Of a stretch of 64,000 nucleotides of DNA, positions 21,101-41,170 are shown one piece after another. The notes below the pieces were generated by a model. That model ran no database searches. It had not been told where the DNA came from and worked only from the letters and a program-made list of their open reading frames with translations. A program made the translations under genes and the position numbers. Source of the stretch: Rhea pennata (taxonomy: Eukaryota; Chordata; Aves; Rheiformes; Rheidae). Position 1 is the stretch's first letter. The number at the start of each line of letters is the position of its first letter. The DNA is taken from contig NC_084678.1 of the NCBI RefSeq assembly GCF_028389875.1, forward strand, positions 16,770,899-16,834,898, in the 5' to 3' direction.

Positions 21101-22539
21101 GTGCAGATTTACTGGTAGCTATTCTAGATCCTGACTCAATATTATCTAAAGCAAGATTATTAACAACAAAAAATATCAGCAATTTACCAGCTGACTAAGA
21201 TGTTGTCATAAATCTCAATAATCCACAGTTTCAAGAGTAGTATTCAAAAATGATTTGGTTTCAAAAGGGAAAACCTTTCAACAGTTTTCCCATAGTTTTT
21301 ATGAGGAGCAGAAAAACACTGATGTAAACAAGTCTAAATGCAAGACTGTGCAAATTATACAATATAAACAGAAAGAAAGGTGTTTTGTTCTTAAAAAGTT
21401 ATTTAAGTATTCCACAAAGATGTTCATGAGAAAATTAAAGGGCTTCTGTGTTATCAAAAGCTGTTTAAAAAAAAGGTAATACCCTATTTGTATATTTGAA
21501 TAATTTACATTCTAATAGATTTCAATTTCTAATTGATTCTAATAGATTTCTAATAGAAATCAAATTTTGTTTTTGTTTTTTTTTTTTTTTACATTTACAC
21601 TATTGCCTACTATCTGCATTTTATTTACTTGGCCAATTAAAACTGATGAACCAGTTTCACCTCAAGATTCTCATGTATTCAGAAAAGCTGCATTATTTGC
21701 TCTTCAGAATTTCAGGAAAAAACGTCAAACTGAAACAGAATTGTGCTTGAAGTTTAAAGTCTACCATGACCACCACCGAATAAACCTACTTACATTTGGT
21801 TTTGTGGCAAATTAATCTTCGCGGTTACACTGTCACTGAAGATCTCCTTAGGCAAAAACAGCTGTTCATCTATTTATTCTTCAAAGATTGGAAACTCTCC
21901 CTTTTAATTTTCAAGATAGATTTATTTAAGCTGAAAACCAGCTTTAAAGAAAAATCTGGTTCTGCAGTACTGGCATTTTTGGTTCTTGGCTTTGTAAACT
22001 TGCTTAGATAACAGTGCAGGAAAAGAAGGACAAATGAGAACTGACTCATTGCATTCACACGAAAAAACATGAACTTTTAAAGGTCTTCAGCAGCTCAGCT
22101 ATATGGAAGCATGGTGGCTTCTATGAAATGCTTTCTTTTTTAAAATCTCATTTTTAGGCCAATACCACTGCTTAAAATGCAGAATGTCTCCATCACACTT
22201 ATTTTGTGACAACTCAGTACATTACACCACATTTAACATAACTCCATACATGCTATTAAAAAAAAAAAAAGGAGAAGGAGGAGGAAAGGAAACAAATAAG
22301 ATCATAGATAAACTGCTTTAAATACTGCATGCTACAGCACTTCACGTATCATCAAGATACGACACAGAAGGTGACAAAAGGCTGAAGGGATTACAAAATA
22401 TTTTCAGCAGGTTGGAAAGCTGCCTTCTTACTGTGGCAGAATTTTTCCCCCTCCCCATCTCTACTTCTAATGTTCATGATCCTAGTGTTGAGTTGGCCAT
22501 GTATTTATTTATCCATTCTAATTACAGTATTTCCTTAAC
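15140..22539 (-). other. DNAJC5: Probable long 3'UTR of DNAJC5
   Basis: AT-rich DNA without a supported gene runs 7.4 kb downstream of the DNAJC5 stop. On the minus strand, AATAAA hexamers lie at 15,196-15,201 and 15,158-15,163, the latter just before GC content rises again. Vertebrate DNAJC5 transcripts are known for multi-kilobase 3'UTRs, so the distal site is plausible. An AATAAA about 30 bases after the stop (TTTATTTAT near 22,503 on the plus strand) and others within the stretch could give shorter forms. The extent is inferred. Confidence 0.4.
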
Positions 22540-27816
<5,277 letters not shown>

Positions 27817-30800
27817 CTGAATAGAGAATGGTCCCCAAACAAACAAATGATTAAGAAATGCTTTAACAAAACAGAACACAGACCTCATTCACCAAATCAC
27901 CCTTTAAACCAGAGTTTTCACATAAAAATTCCTTTGTTTTTTTTTCTTTTAAAACAAGGTTTAAATGGGCTTTGAAGAAACAACTATTATTTTCAGCACA
28001 ATTCCAGGCACTACAGAATCTCAATTCCATTCCTGTCAAAAACCTGAAATCAACAGTTGAGGTATAGCTACAGGTATGTACTATACATCCCTAAAGCCCC
28101 TTCATCTTCTTTCTTAGTCTTATTACTTAGATAATTTATCCTTGGCAATACCTATAAGAAAAACTTGACAACAGACAGGTGGTTATTACACTGAGGCTGT
28201 CTTTTTGCAATGCACCTCTATAGTGCTAAGCAAAAAGATCTAATTCAAGGACTAGAGATTTCGTAAGCTACCTAGAAATAAGTTACTCTGTTTCATTTTA
28301 AGCACTATGCAAAAGTACTGTACTGAAGAAACAAGTCCCTTGTCACTCACCATACAAGCTGGGCAATGCATGGTTTTCCAAACTTCCCAGCAACACATCT
28401 CTATGCCGATGTGAGTGACTTTATGCACTGTAGGTCTAACGATCTGCACTGGGACAGCCACCATGGCTCCATCCACAGTAGCTACATATCACAGAAAAGT
28501 CTACTTATACGAGCAAATAATCATGAGATACTGCCTTGCCTGGAGAAGGCCTATGTATCTCAGAGCAACCATCCAATAGCAACTGAAAGCCAAGAGTAGG
28601 CTAAATTGGATACGCTTTGTTATGTTAAAGAAACCTCCATCACCTCCTGAAAGCCCCAGCCTCTCCTCCCGTCAGTGTCACTGGGCCAAGCAGAATCCTT
28701 TAAACAAAACTGCATATGGCTAGGCCTGTGCATCCCAGTATGAAGAGGGGAACAGCTGTCCACTCAAAGAGGAGGCAATCTTCCCTCTTATAATTTATAG
28801 CAGTGGATCAATATTTAACATGTATTCTAGTTAAATGATAATACTTGAATGTGAATTAAGCTCCTAGTCTAAATTCAAATACAAAAGACCCTAGAGGTCT
28901 CCCGTGGGACATGTCACTGACAGACACGCTATGTCCTCTAACATCCTTAGGAGATTAGCATTTGCCATTCTTTAGCTGCAGAACTGCAGCAAGGATGAGC
29001 ATTGAAGAGAGGACTATTGGCTATTTTTGGATTATGTCATTACAGTTAGCCTACATCAGATTATGCAGTCTTTGAAAAAGATATTTAAAGCACCAGACTT
29101 TTCTAATTTAACCCTTTATCTTCTATAATAAAGTTAATAACTTTAGCTTTTAAAGGGCTACCTAAACCAAATGCTCTAAGAGGTTGCTTCTTTCACTACA
29201 GGTTTCTTAAGCACAAATTTACAGGAAGAACTGGATACATTTCCACTCCACAGAGAAAACAATCCTGTTTGCTATCACAGTGGAGAAAATTCCTCACTAC
29301 CCTTAGCATCTTATTCCTGAGTAATTTGTGTCAACTCCAGGTCATCATCTCACTGGGTTCAAATTTTCAGAGAAAACACAATTTAGATAAAAGAATGACA
29401 AAAAGTACAAGATTATGTAAAAACAAAGACGCAAGGATAATAATAATGCAGAAAAACACTGAGAACACTTTCGTTTTAGTGTTCAAGTCTACCTGTTCTG
29501 AAAGCATATCCAAGTGTACCAATCCGGATAGTGCATAACAAACAAGCAGCCAAGTAAGTCTAAAAATACAGTCCAAATACCATATTTTGAGCATTTTCTC
29601 TGTAATTGAAGTCAATTGTAGTGAGTTCTACATAGTTATTTACTGATGTACATTCATACAGACCACCAGTTTGCTCACATCACTTTCTCAATAGCTCTCC
29701 AAGATGCAGCTTGCCATACTTTCCTATGATTCATACAAAAGTTCCTTTGACAAACCTGATGAAATTCTACCCTGACACTCGATTTCTTTGTGAGTCAAAA
29801 ATAGTCAAATAAAATTCAAATGGCTAGGGAAAAGGGAAAAAAAAAGAAATTTAACAAATAGATCTTTTTAGAAAATACCTTCTTTGAAATTTTAAAGTCA
29901 AAAAAAAAACTTTGGCTGGTTTAAGTAAATGTCTGCTAATGTTCTGGCAAGCCTATCATTTGGAAGGTAGAGAAATGCTATCACACAACCACCATAGAAA
30001 TAACACACCTTTTTGCTGACCACGGGATTAGAAATGGAAGTCATTTCTGTTCTCTGGATCCTCTCACACCCCCCCATCCCCATCTAAACATTTCACCTAA
30101 AAACAATAAAACTTTCTATTAAAGAAAAGATTAATCTTCCAAAAATCGTTTAACATTTGAGAACACCTCTCCCGGACTAATAAAGATGCTCCACTCAGCA
30201 GTTCACCCAGCAATCCACACTGGCTGGGGTTGCTGTGATCTGAAAAACTGGTTGTATTAGGGTCAGATATATACCACTAGGCTTCACTATGAAATTGCCA
30301 TCAAAAGTCATATACGGTTCTATCAGTTACAGGTTATACAGATCACTCAAAAAGGCTAGTAATCGCAATAAAAAGGGCATTAGAAGCAATTATTCAGTCT
30401 CACCATTATCTCTCACTCATTATCTAAACATTTTCACCTTAGAATGACCATGTCTTTTTATTTCTAAATGCAAGGAAGCATGTATTTCAAAATTAAATCT
30501 GCTTAGACTGCAAGGACAAACTCAAATTTCTCCCTTCCTGAAAGCACAACAGTCAGACATTTTAAATATCAGCTAATGGTCTTGTTTCTTTTGGTGCTAG
30601 CAGGAACAAAACTAAAGAAAAGGCTCTCATGTTAGATACTAGAGGAAATGCTTCTCAGCAGCACATTACTGCCACTGCCATTAACAAGATTTGTAAATAT
30701 CCCCCAAAATCCTGAGAGTGTAAATACAGTGCAACCTGTTACAATGTGCTGCTAATCCTCGTGCATGAAATACAGTATTGCTGAATGAAAATTACATGGA

Positions 30801-33800
30801 TGAATCAATCATTTCACATCTATACAAGCAAATCAGTGACATTTTGCTGATCAGTCAGCATAATACAACTGCTGATACAATCTCATACTGTTGATATGCC
30901 TCACAGAAAACACATCAATTCTGTCCTTACCAGTACATGGGTGCTGCTACGCTTTTTAAGGTGTGAGCAGGTGGCAGGGATACGGATATAGACATTAAGA
31001 CTTTTCTTATTCACCTCAGAGTCTATGGTTAATACTTTTCTGCATTTGGCCTTCCCAAATTGATTCAACATTGGGAACCATGTCCAGTTTCTTTAAATTT
31101 CTATAGGTAGAAATAGCAGGTAATTTCTATACCTGCTAAACTAGCCATTTCACATCTAATTTCCCCCAAGAAGTCATCAGCATCTCTGCTAAGTTTAATT
31201 AAATTCTACCTATTGAGGAAGCTATATATTAATGAAAAGAAAGAAAAAGAAATAGCTCTAAGCCCTAATGCTTTGGTTAAGAATTTATGATATAAGAAAA
31301 ACACACCCCAAATCAAGAAGGTGAAGATGTCGGTAGGGAGAGAACCAAACTCTTCTCTTTTTTCTTTTTTTTTTTTTCCTCCTTTAAAGGATAGTATTAA
31401 GCTACTGAAAGGTTTCTGCACAAGAGGAAAGACATTGACAGCTCAGAGACACAATACAACTGATGCACTTATTTGGGCATTATCTGATCCAGTAAAAAGG
31501 AAAAAAAAAAAACACTTCAGGAAAGAAAGAGTTCTGCATAACACATCCAAGAACACACTAGGTAAACCTCCTCAAGACAGCTAGTAGTCTGCCTGGCGGC
31601 AGCCTCCCTGCCCCCCTCCCGAAGCAGTCCCAGGCTGAGGTCAGAGCCCCGTGATCCCGCTGTCTTGCAGGTAATCTAGCTAATCGCAGAGGCCCGCTCC
31701 AACTGGCTGCCCTGGCTCCCCTGCGCCGCTTCGCCCCCTCTCTTCAGCTAAGACCACCAGCTCTTCTCACAGTCTTCCTAGAAACTTCTCGCGTGCAATG
31801 ACCATCCTGCCAATCATCCATCAGCAGCATCCAGTCAAGAGAAGCTTGTCTCTCTGCCCACTATTTCAGTGCCTTCTTGACAGGCTGTTTCTCAGGGACC
31901 TGTGGGATTAATCTAAATTCAGGATTAAAAAAACAAAAACAAAAACAAAAAATCCTGTTTGAGATTTTACATGTTAGTTTAACTTTTCCAAAGAAGGTAT
32001 CGCCTCAAACTGGAAGCTTGAGGGCATTACGAACATTTGTGGCATTTAGGTTGTTAGAAGTCTCTCTGTTTAGGCATAACGAGCTTTCTTTAAAAGCAAT
32101 CCAAAATGCCCTCGGTGCACAGATGCTGCAGGTATACACTATGTTCTGTTTAATAAACTCTGCACTGTTAAACTAAGACTAACTTGTTTTTTTAAAAAAA
32201 GTGAAATTAGTTTGATGCAGGCTATGTCTATCTGTGTGTAGGCTGCTGTCAAAAGTAGAGAGACACACAGAAATAAAATTTCATACTGCTACAATCTTCA
32301 ATCATTTCAGACCCAAAAGTTCAGCTTATCTGGAGCTCAGAGTCTAGTCTAATGGGGTGCTTGTAGTTATTTTTCAAATCTGTTAAGATATGGACAAGTA
32401 GACCATAGCGGAGAATGAAGAAGGACAAGGGGGTAACAGGAATTCATCTGGGATGATTTGTTATTTAAAAGAATGGAACAGGTCAAGTCTTACTACTATG
32501 TATATAATCCTTGGCCCTTCAAATATGGGACAGAATAAGACAGACAAGGTAGAAGCTATTCAAGTTTAATATAGGATCAGGATATTATCTATCCTGCTAT
32601 TTTACAACTGGCTCTAATCTACAACATTGAAAGCTGCTCAGTACTTTTAAAAAGTGTTGTATCCAGTGGTAACAAGCCATCTGCTATATATCCTAACCAA
32701 GCAGGATTTCCTGAAGAGGTTTCTCTCAGACAGCTATGAAGAAAAGTAATCCCTTGGATTAAACAGCATCATTTTTAACCATCTGGGTACCACCACGTCC
32801 TGCATTAGTCAGCTTTAACAGAAAATGTAGCTGTAGCACAACAAAAAAAGTATAATTGCTACCATCTTGATTAAAAGACTTGGATTAAACCTAATCTATT
32901 ATATGGAAACCAGTCTTAACATTTTGAAGCACAGAAATGGTAAATTGGACCTTGGAAAGACTAGTTGTCTTTTTAGTTTCCCCAGAGCTGTATCTAATTT
33001 TGAACCTGTTGGCCTACTCCAATCAAACTTGGTAAGGAGGCAAAGGTCTCAGAAAGGTTTCATGAAATTGGTGACATCTTTGTTTGTGCCAGGTCTGCTG
33101 ATCTTCAAACCCTTTTGTAAGCCAAATTTTGCTCAATAAAACAGCAAACTATTATTCCAGTCAAGAATAATCGACAGTTCTCTCTCGTTCTAGGGAATTA
33201 AACATTCCCTAGACAGAGAACATTCCAATGAGTGACAGCACCAAAAAGGGTGGTGTTAGCAGATCAGATAGTGGTCAGAAGCAGGGAGGACTAAAACTTC
33301 TCTCTTTTGTCAAGAGCAAACCTCCAAACTGGATCAGCCACATTTGACAATTTAGCTTTAGATCAGCTGAGCTAACAGTTAACTGCCCGCAGAAAAGGCA
33401 GTCTTGCTTTCTCTCCCAATCCCAGCTGCCTATTTCCACTGCTTCCAGCGCAAAGGCACTTGCATTCATCTAACCCCACAGTTAGTGGGGTTATCTAACC
33501 CAAACCAGTGCAAAGAATGTAAGTGGAGAGAGTGGGGAAAAGAATCAACTTTCCCCCCAAAGCACACTTATTTCTGTGGTGGGGAGGCTTCTTACACTAT
33601 TCACACAGTCAACAGATGCTTTTAACAACACTGAACCGCAAGTCAGATCACTGCTAGCAAGAAACAGTCTTACAGCAATAAAGCTATGGAGGGCTAATTT
33701 AATGGAAAGTATCAACAATACTTCAGCGTCATTAGCATTTGAAAGCAGATTAACAATGGCAGCTTTTCATTTTGCTTCAAAGCTTCAGTATTAAGTATTT

Positions 33801-35883
33801 ATTCACTAACAAATGTTTGGAAACTTTAAAATACCAAGGTACCCAAAATATCAATTTCCACATTTCAGATTAATTTTGCGCTTTTTTTCCAAACAAGTAA
33901 TAAAGGCACTGCAGCTCCTTCCAATTTCCTGGATGCATGACTTCTTTTTTAAAAGAAGAGCTGAAAATGTTCAGCACCACTGATAAATCTGACCCTCCTT
34001 CAATAACAGGTAAGTTCCTGAACCTTAACAAGGCAAGCAACAGGCGGCACAGCATTTTTTGAACAGAAAGCCATTAACAGGAACTCCTTCTGGATCTCTT
34101 TTGCATCCTGCTTCATTTAAATATGGAACTAAAATTCTATTTTACAGGACATTCTCACTCTATGCTAAAACACCCTGCTAGGCGTGGAACACACCATTTC
34201 AGTGAAAATACTAAGCTTGCCAGACCCCATAGTGTCTCCTTCTTGAACACTGACACAGCTGTGGGGTCAGTTTTCTTTTTCTTTTTTCTTTTTTTGTTGT
34301 CGCTATTTTTGCTTTTGTTTTAAATCCGCATCTAAAAACATCTTGTTGCCCAAGACACGCCAAAATAACATGCATCACATACACTTCTAGAGCCTTATAT
34401 CCCATAATACCTAATTGCATAGCTATAGGAAAATAAATCTAGTTATTGTACTAAAGTATTCCACTCCAATATGTTTGCTCCTTCACATTAGACACTAAGG
34501 ATACTTGGAAGTTTACCTTAATAAAGAATCTGATGAAGGGAGGGGGAACTAACCCATATTAATTTAAAAATAGTCCTACAGTAGGACATTGCAGTAAAAC
34601 ATTAACCAGAATTTTTTTTCTTAGTATCTGTATATTCATAAGTTCAAGTTACTAGAAATCAAACCATGAATGCAAGTGCCAAAGTAAAGATTTCAGCAGA
34701 CCTTTAAATACATGCTGTCCAAAACAATTTTAGCAAGGATCTATCTTCAGTGCTGGGAATCTGGTTGCTACTGGTGGTTCTGAAAACTGGAACACTGCTG
34801 TAACAGACATGAAATCCACCATCTTGGGCTTGGTAGATGATACTTACCCACTAGATATAGGACAATGGAGAGTCATTAACCTTAATGGATACACTCTATC
34901 CAAATTGCAGGAATGCAAACGAGTTTGGTTGAAACCAGAAGAACCAATCCGTCTGAGTCTTTCTATAGGTAGCCAGTAACACAGAGAATAGAGAAATTCC
35001 CAAAAAGGGACAGATAAGAAACAACAGGAAAGAGAAAGAAAAGAAACCCAAAGCAATGTAGGAAGTGTTGGACTAGAAACGAGAATGCTGCTTTCCTAGC
35101 AGAGCCCAATATAACCGAGGTATCAACAGTATAACTGTCATTAATATATACTACATGTAATGTTAGTGACTGTAACATAAGGCCTAGTTGTCAAGCTTTT
35201 TGCAACCATAACAATTGCAACAGTGTATTAGCAAACACTAAAGAGCCTTGCTTGGAAATGGTTTATCAACTTTTACAAAAATTACATCAGTTGATGTTTT
35301 ATTATACAACAAGTTCACGAAGCAACAGAATATTTTGGGCAAGATGTGTATTCCACCAGGCATTTCTGCCAACTATCTTTTGCCTGATGAAAATAATGCC
35401 AATTAAATTTAAGATTACCAGTTTTTCAAAGTTTTCCAAGGCGGAAGATTAAATACAGGTGTTAATCTTAAAAATACTTTGTCTCAGTCACTATTACTAG
35501 TAAAAGTCTATACAAAAACCACAAAATCAGAAAACATATTAGTAAATATTGATTTATCCCAAAAATGAAACAACACCACTGGCCTCTGCATCCTGTCCAT
35601 CTGTCTTAGATTAATTACGGTAGTTCTCATAATCTGGTATTTTTCTAGGGAAAATTTGTTTTTTGAAGAGAAAAAGAGAGAAACACACATACAAGATTAT
35701 ACTATCAACACAAATACTTGAAAGGCATTTTAAACTTGGCTTAGTGAAGCAGTAGAAGAATTTCTATGTGAAATTCTGAACTTCACACCTTCAACATTAT
35801 CTTGCATTTAATCGAGGTGGGGTTTTTTTGGTTGGTTGTTTTTTTTTTTTAAAGCTACAGGAAGTCAAAAAAGTGTTACTTAC
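27817..35883 (-). other. DNAJC5: DNAJC5 intron upstream of the first coding exon
   Basis: Eight kilobases of AT-rich intron contain scattered T- and A-runs and one GC-richer patch at about 31,590-31,770 that stands out from its surroundings. A 9-bp perfect hairpin lies at 33,471-33,493 (TAACCCCAC / GTGGGGTTA). No gene or recognisable repeat family is seen. Confidence 0.5.
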
Positions 35884-35951
35884 CTGGGATCTATTTTCAC
35901 TGGTTTACGGTAAGTGGTAAAGGCTTCTACACAGCTCTAAAATTGGATCTC
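35884..35951 (-). other. DNAJC5: Candidate DNAJC5 5'UTR exon
   Basis: On the minus strand a 68-base segment is bounded by a good acceptor (ttatctttag before 35951) and a consensus donor (CAG|GTAAGT after 35884). It contains no ATG, as expected for an untranslated leader exon between the CpG-island first exon and the first coding exon. It could be an alternative leader, since human DNAJC5 is usually shown with one non-coding exon. No protein homology is possible here. Confidence 0.45.
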
Positions 35952-38900
35952 CTAAAGATAAAACAAAAGCAAATCAAAACTTGTTGTAGTAAAATAAGAT
36001 GGTGATAACTTTGTAACAACCCCTCCTTTGTGCTATGCTAACAATAACAGATGGAAGTGAAATAGCAAAAAACAAAACAAAACAAAAAAACCCTCTCTAA
36101 ACTTACAAAGAATTCACACTTAAAATAGATAAATATTGAAGCCATTGGGAATCTACACGTGTTCTGCAGTTTGAATAGGTTTAACAGCCACACACCTTCC
36201 TATAACATAGTCAGTAATCTAACAGTGAATAATTTTGAAGGCTGCATTTTGTTACTTCCCTTATCCTTTCATTCAAACAATGCCTTGCTGGGATTTTCTA
36301 TACTAAAACAAACCTGAGGTTTTTTTACTGTCCGAAATACTGTTTATTTTATTTCATACTGCAGTAATATGTTTAGAAATGATCAGCTGTCAATGAAAGT
36401 TACAAATATTTTAAAGTATATTTTCAAGAGCCCTACGCTTTTATCCATGGCTTCAGCATCTTCTCACAGACTTTTTACCGCATGATACACAAACTCATAC
36501 AAAACAGGGACACCACTCACACAGATTTGTCCTGGATCATGCAAGAACTATGCTATAGTTATCTGTTTAAGACTTTAGACTTTTTCATCCTAGGCACATA
36601 TATCTACTTAGAGAAGCGTGTTTCTGAAGTCTTGATAATCTGCAATGTTGTTAGAGACTGCTAAAGCAGCTTAAACTAATACAACGGACTGCGAACAGTG
36701 GCATACAAGAAGCAGGAACACATCCTATTCTGCCACACCTGTGAGGCAGCAGCAAGACCCAGGCAAAGCGTAGGGCTAAAGAACAGCAGCATGATATATA
36801 GCTAGAAATAAGAAAAACCAAATGAAACCAAAATAAATTCCAAATGAAACATTTTTTTTTTTTATAAAAAACAAAGCATATGAAAAACTCCAGACAGCTA
36901 TTTCGTATCATCTCTCCCTTTCCACGTACTCCTGTGCGCCCTCCCTGTCAACACAGCAGCCAGCTGCAGTACAGATTTCTGGGGTTTTTCTCAATTGGGT
37001 TTCTGTTGCAACTGGCAATTCTAATTCAGTGACTCAGGAATGTTTTGATCTACACACCCAATCTCATTATGCAGTAGGCTAGATCCACTGACCTAGAGCT
37101 CTACATAATACCCTGCCTGTAATTACTTGTAAATATCTTCTCATTATTAGGTGATATTCAAAATACAAGCAAACTGAGAGAAAATGAAACGACAGAAGCC
37201 AGTAAAAAAATGGAAAGAGTTTAAAACCACAATTAATCACGACTGTTTTCTGGTTTCGAGAAAACAAAGACCACAAAGAAAAGAATTCCAAGAAAGGAAA
37301 GGAAAAAAACAATCAAGAGCCACAGAATATTTATATAAGTATGAAAATCAAAAGGAAAGAGTAAAGAATGACCGCGATAAAATAACAATAGACAGCAAGG
37401 CTATGTTAAAAAATGGGCAACATTAAAATTATGGAAAGAAGTTTTACCACACAAGTGAAGAAATAAGTTTAAGAAGTTTACCTGTTCTTTCAACTGTATT
37501 GCTCATTCCAAAAAAAATTCTATTGATTCATTTGTTCTGCAAACCTGAATCTGATCTATCCAACATTTATTATGTTTTCTCTATGTATCGTGACCACAGC
37601 TCTTAGCACACTTTCTTCCTCTAGCCAATAAATCAATCCAAATTTTTCCTTTTGGAAATCTATCATGTTCTCTTGTCTATTCTTTGTGATAAAAAGCTTA
37701 TCTGTTTGTCCTAATCTCCTCTGACATACATAGAAGAACCATTTTTATTTAACAGTTCTATTAACAGAATTGTCATCATCCCAAATAGTATGTCGTTAAA
37801 AAGAAAAAGAGAGAAGTATCTGTAGAATACCTATCATAGTTGACAAGTATCTGAGGAATCAGTGCTGCAAAGACAAACAGAATAAAAAATACAAACTGAA
37901 CAAAATAAAAAACTCTTCAGTCTTTATTTTCCCATTTTTGCTTGCTTGCATGATTTACAAAATGAATCAGTACAAAAAAAAGACACAAAGAGGCTGAAGG
38001 TAAAGCACACTGCTTCGTAAGTGCAACTCAGGAGGCTGATCATGAAACGTGTTTTAAAACAATAATATTCTAGCTGTCTTAAAATAGTCATCTTTTACCT
38101 GTTTATTGAACTACTAGCACTTATTATTTCACTAAAGCATTCAAGAGTGAATCTTTTATATATAGGTGGATTATACTTTTAATAACAACACAAAACCTCA
38201 TGGCTAAATTTTACTGTAGTCCTTTGCTGAAGACCATGTAAGAAATCTCCTGTCTTGGAAGAGAATGTTTTTATATTCTGCAGTGTAAGAGCCATACACA
38301 GGACAGGTCTTACAAGCACTACAAATCAGAAGAATTATTTTACTTCATTGCAAATTACAAACAACCATCAGTATCTAAGGGTTGTATTTTAAGTCATGAG
38401 ATCTGTGCATTACTAAAGTTTGAATCAAAATTTTTGTTTTTTTAAAAAAAAGCATGATTACAGAAAGCTGCATAGAAATATTTGTGACTTGAATTATGCA
38501 TGGCATATACTCACTCCAATCAGTTTTTACAATTTAGCCCTAATGTAAATCCAACCTAGTATTCAGGAAATTAATCTCAAACACATACAGCTTTGTTGTC
38601 CTCTCCACCACAAAAATGGAGCTCTAGTAAGACCAAATTCATTTGCCTTTGAAACAGAAGATGCACCTTGATCAGTGAAAGATTATGACTTTAAAGTATC
38701 AGTTAAATTCTCTGAAGTATGAGGCATAAAAAAATAGAAACAGAGTTGTAAAATAAATGAAATCAGGACAATACAACTCTGCTAAATTCAAATCCAAATT
38801 GATTTAACAGCCATCATTAACAATTGAAATAAAGGTTACACTGAAACTTGTGACAAACTCAACTAGAGCAATGTTAAGTGTTGCTTCTCTAATAAGCTTA

Positions 38901-41151
38901 GCAGATTAAAATTTAGCTATTTAAGTCTGATTGACCAACTTGTTACAAAGACTTGAGACCTTGTGCACTATACAAAAGTAAGATTCAAACCTACTAAAGG
39001 AGGACCTTCAAACCAGGAAGAAAAAATTTTAAAGCATTAGATTCACATTTTCCATCCTCTTACCTCAACTAAAAGAATTACACTTTAAAAACATGTGTTT
39101 TTCAGTGGATTCCTTACTTAAGACTCCATTGCTCCTATTTAGTCCTGCAGCAAAAATTGTTTACATCATCAGTCATTTGTATGGTAGAGTACAAATGTCA
39201 CAAACTACATAAGCCATAAAAATATAACTCAATTTGCCCACCCGGCTATTTAAAAGTTTATTAAAAACAGTAAATTCTGTTTGCTTGCCTCTGTCTTACT
39301 CTTAACTATTTCTCCATATAAACTTTTACAGTGTTTGAATTCCTGTAACTACTCACAGCAAGTTCACTAGAACATACCAGAAAAAACACAATATTCACTC
39401 CTGTGAGTAGAGTGATACCGAAGTATCTTATTTCTCCTAAAGAAATACCCTACACTTTTCAGAAAGCATTTATACAGAGGTATAGTTATATTCATACAAG
39501 TCAAGCTGAATCACATAGCTAATAACTATACCAATATAGGCAAATCAGTAAATTTTAAACAAAGTCCTGAAAGACAAATGGATGGGTTTACTTGAATAAG
39601 AATAGGAATTATACTGCTACAAAACAGCTGTAGACAAGACAACCAGAGATTTCAAAGCGGTAATAAAAGCAAAATTTGAAAAAATGAACATGTCTATTCT
39701 TCCGTGTGAGAAAGGGTTCAGCAAATTGGATCACATTGTTAAAACACAGCCACTGACCTCTAGAAAGACTATTCAAACTGGCTTGCCAGTTTTGACAGGT
39801 TAGGATGAGCCTTCTATTACTTGACCGAATAACTGTACAATAAACATACAGAAAAGTGAGACAACTTTACTCGGGTTAAGGAGACACAGCTGATCTGATC
39901 AGCAGCTTCTTACAGCACAGGCAATTTTTGCCTAGTCAAGAATAAATCAGCACAAACAAAGTAGGATTGTACAGTACTAAAAGAGGTCTATAACCAGTGT
40001 AAGGAATAAGAAATGATGCCATGATATTGCTTAGATGCAAGCACATCTTTCAAACTACCGACTGCTCTGCAAAAGAAAATATAAGATTTATTAGAAATTA
40101 ATTTGAAAGCATAGAGCAGGGGAAGGTTACCCTCTGTAGCTATATCTACAGCAGCAAAAAACGGAGAGAAAAAGAATGTGAATAACTTCTTTTGCTATCA
40201 GTCATGGAGGTAAAACCTAAAACTTTTCCCCTCTCCAAAAAATTTCAGCTTATGTACATTTTGCAATTTGCAAAACCATACTTGTAAGTCTAAACTATTC
40301 CACAATTAATTTATCATTGGAATTGTTTCGTTTTTAAACAAATACATCAGTTTCAGTCTAACCAAGGCCAGCTTTTGTTAATGACTTCAAAGATCATAAT
40401 ACATTTTATTTTTGTATATTCTTTTACCAGTTAATGACCAAACAGTAGAAAATAATTCACATATGTTCAACCTGGCATAAAATTATCACACCTATTGCTT
40501 CCTTCTCAGAAATGTTACCTCTGTTTTCAATTTATTAATCTCTACCATTCAGTTCTGAATTAATTATCTCTTCCCCTACCAAACACACAAATCTCCCTTT
40601 TAAAAAAAGATATGAATAAGAAAGGAAAATACACAAAACTGAACAGCAGAATTTATAAAACCAAGTTTCCAGAAGCTATCGCTCACCAAGCCAAACTAGC
40701 TCAGGAAACAGAAAAGCTAAAATGCCTTCACAAAACCACTAGGAACTCAAAATAATTGTGTTTGCAAAGCTAGATCCTAATATTTTTTTTTTAAATCTAC
40801 AAAATTTTGCTCTTATTAAAAAAATAAGTTTTTAAAAATAGGCAGAAAAGGAGAATCCTTTTTTTTTTTTCCTTCGGATAATAGTTTTACCGCAGCCATA
40901 TCCAACCAGGTCTTCCTAGCCTAAGAAGAAACACAATGATTCTACCACTTTTATCCATTTAGTTAAGTTTTGAAGATCTTACTTCCAGTGTTTTATCTTG
41001 AAGAAAAACATTGCGAAGTTTGAATTATGCATATCTAAAAATTCTTTCTTATCCTAACTGCTCAGGGAAGGGGAGGAGACTTTACTGTTTCAATATTTCA
41101 CTTCCTCACATAAACTGCCAGAGGAAAGAACATTATAATTTCCTCCTGTCC

Positions 41152-41170
41152 AAAAAAAAAAAAAAAAAAA
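41152..41170. repeat. Poly-A run
   Basis: Nineteen consecutive A bases lie within a DNAJC5 intron, with no element body upstream that I recognise. Confidence 0.85.
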
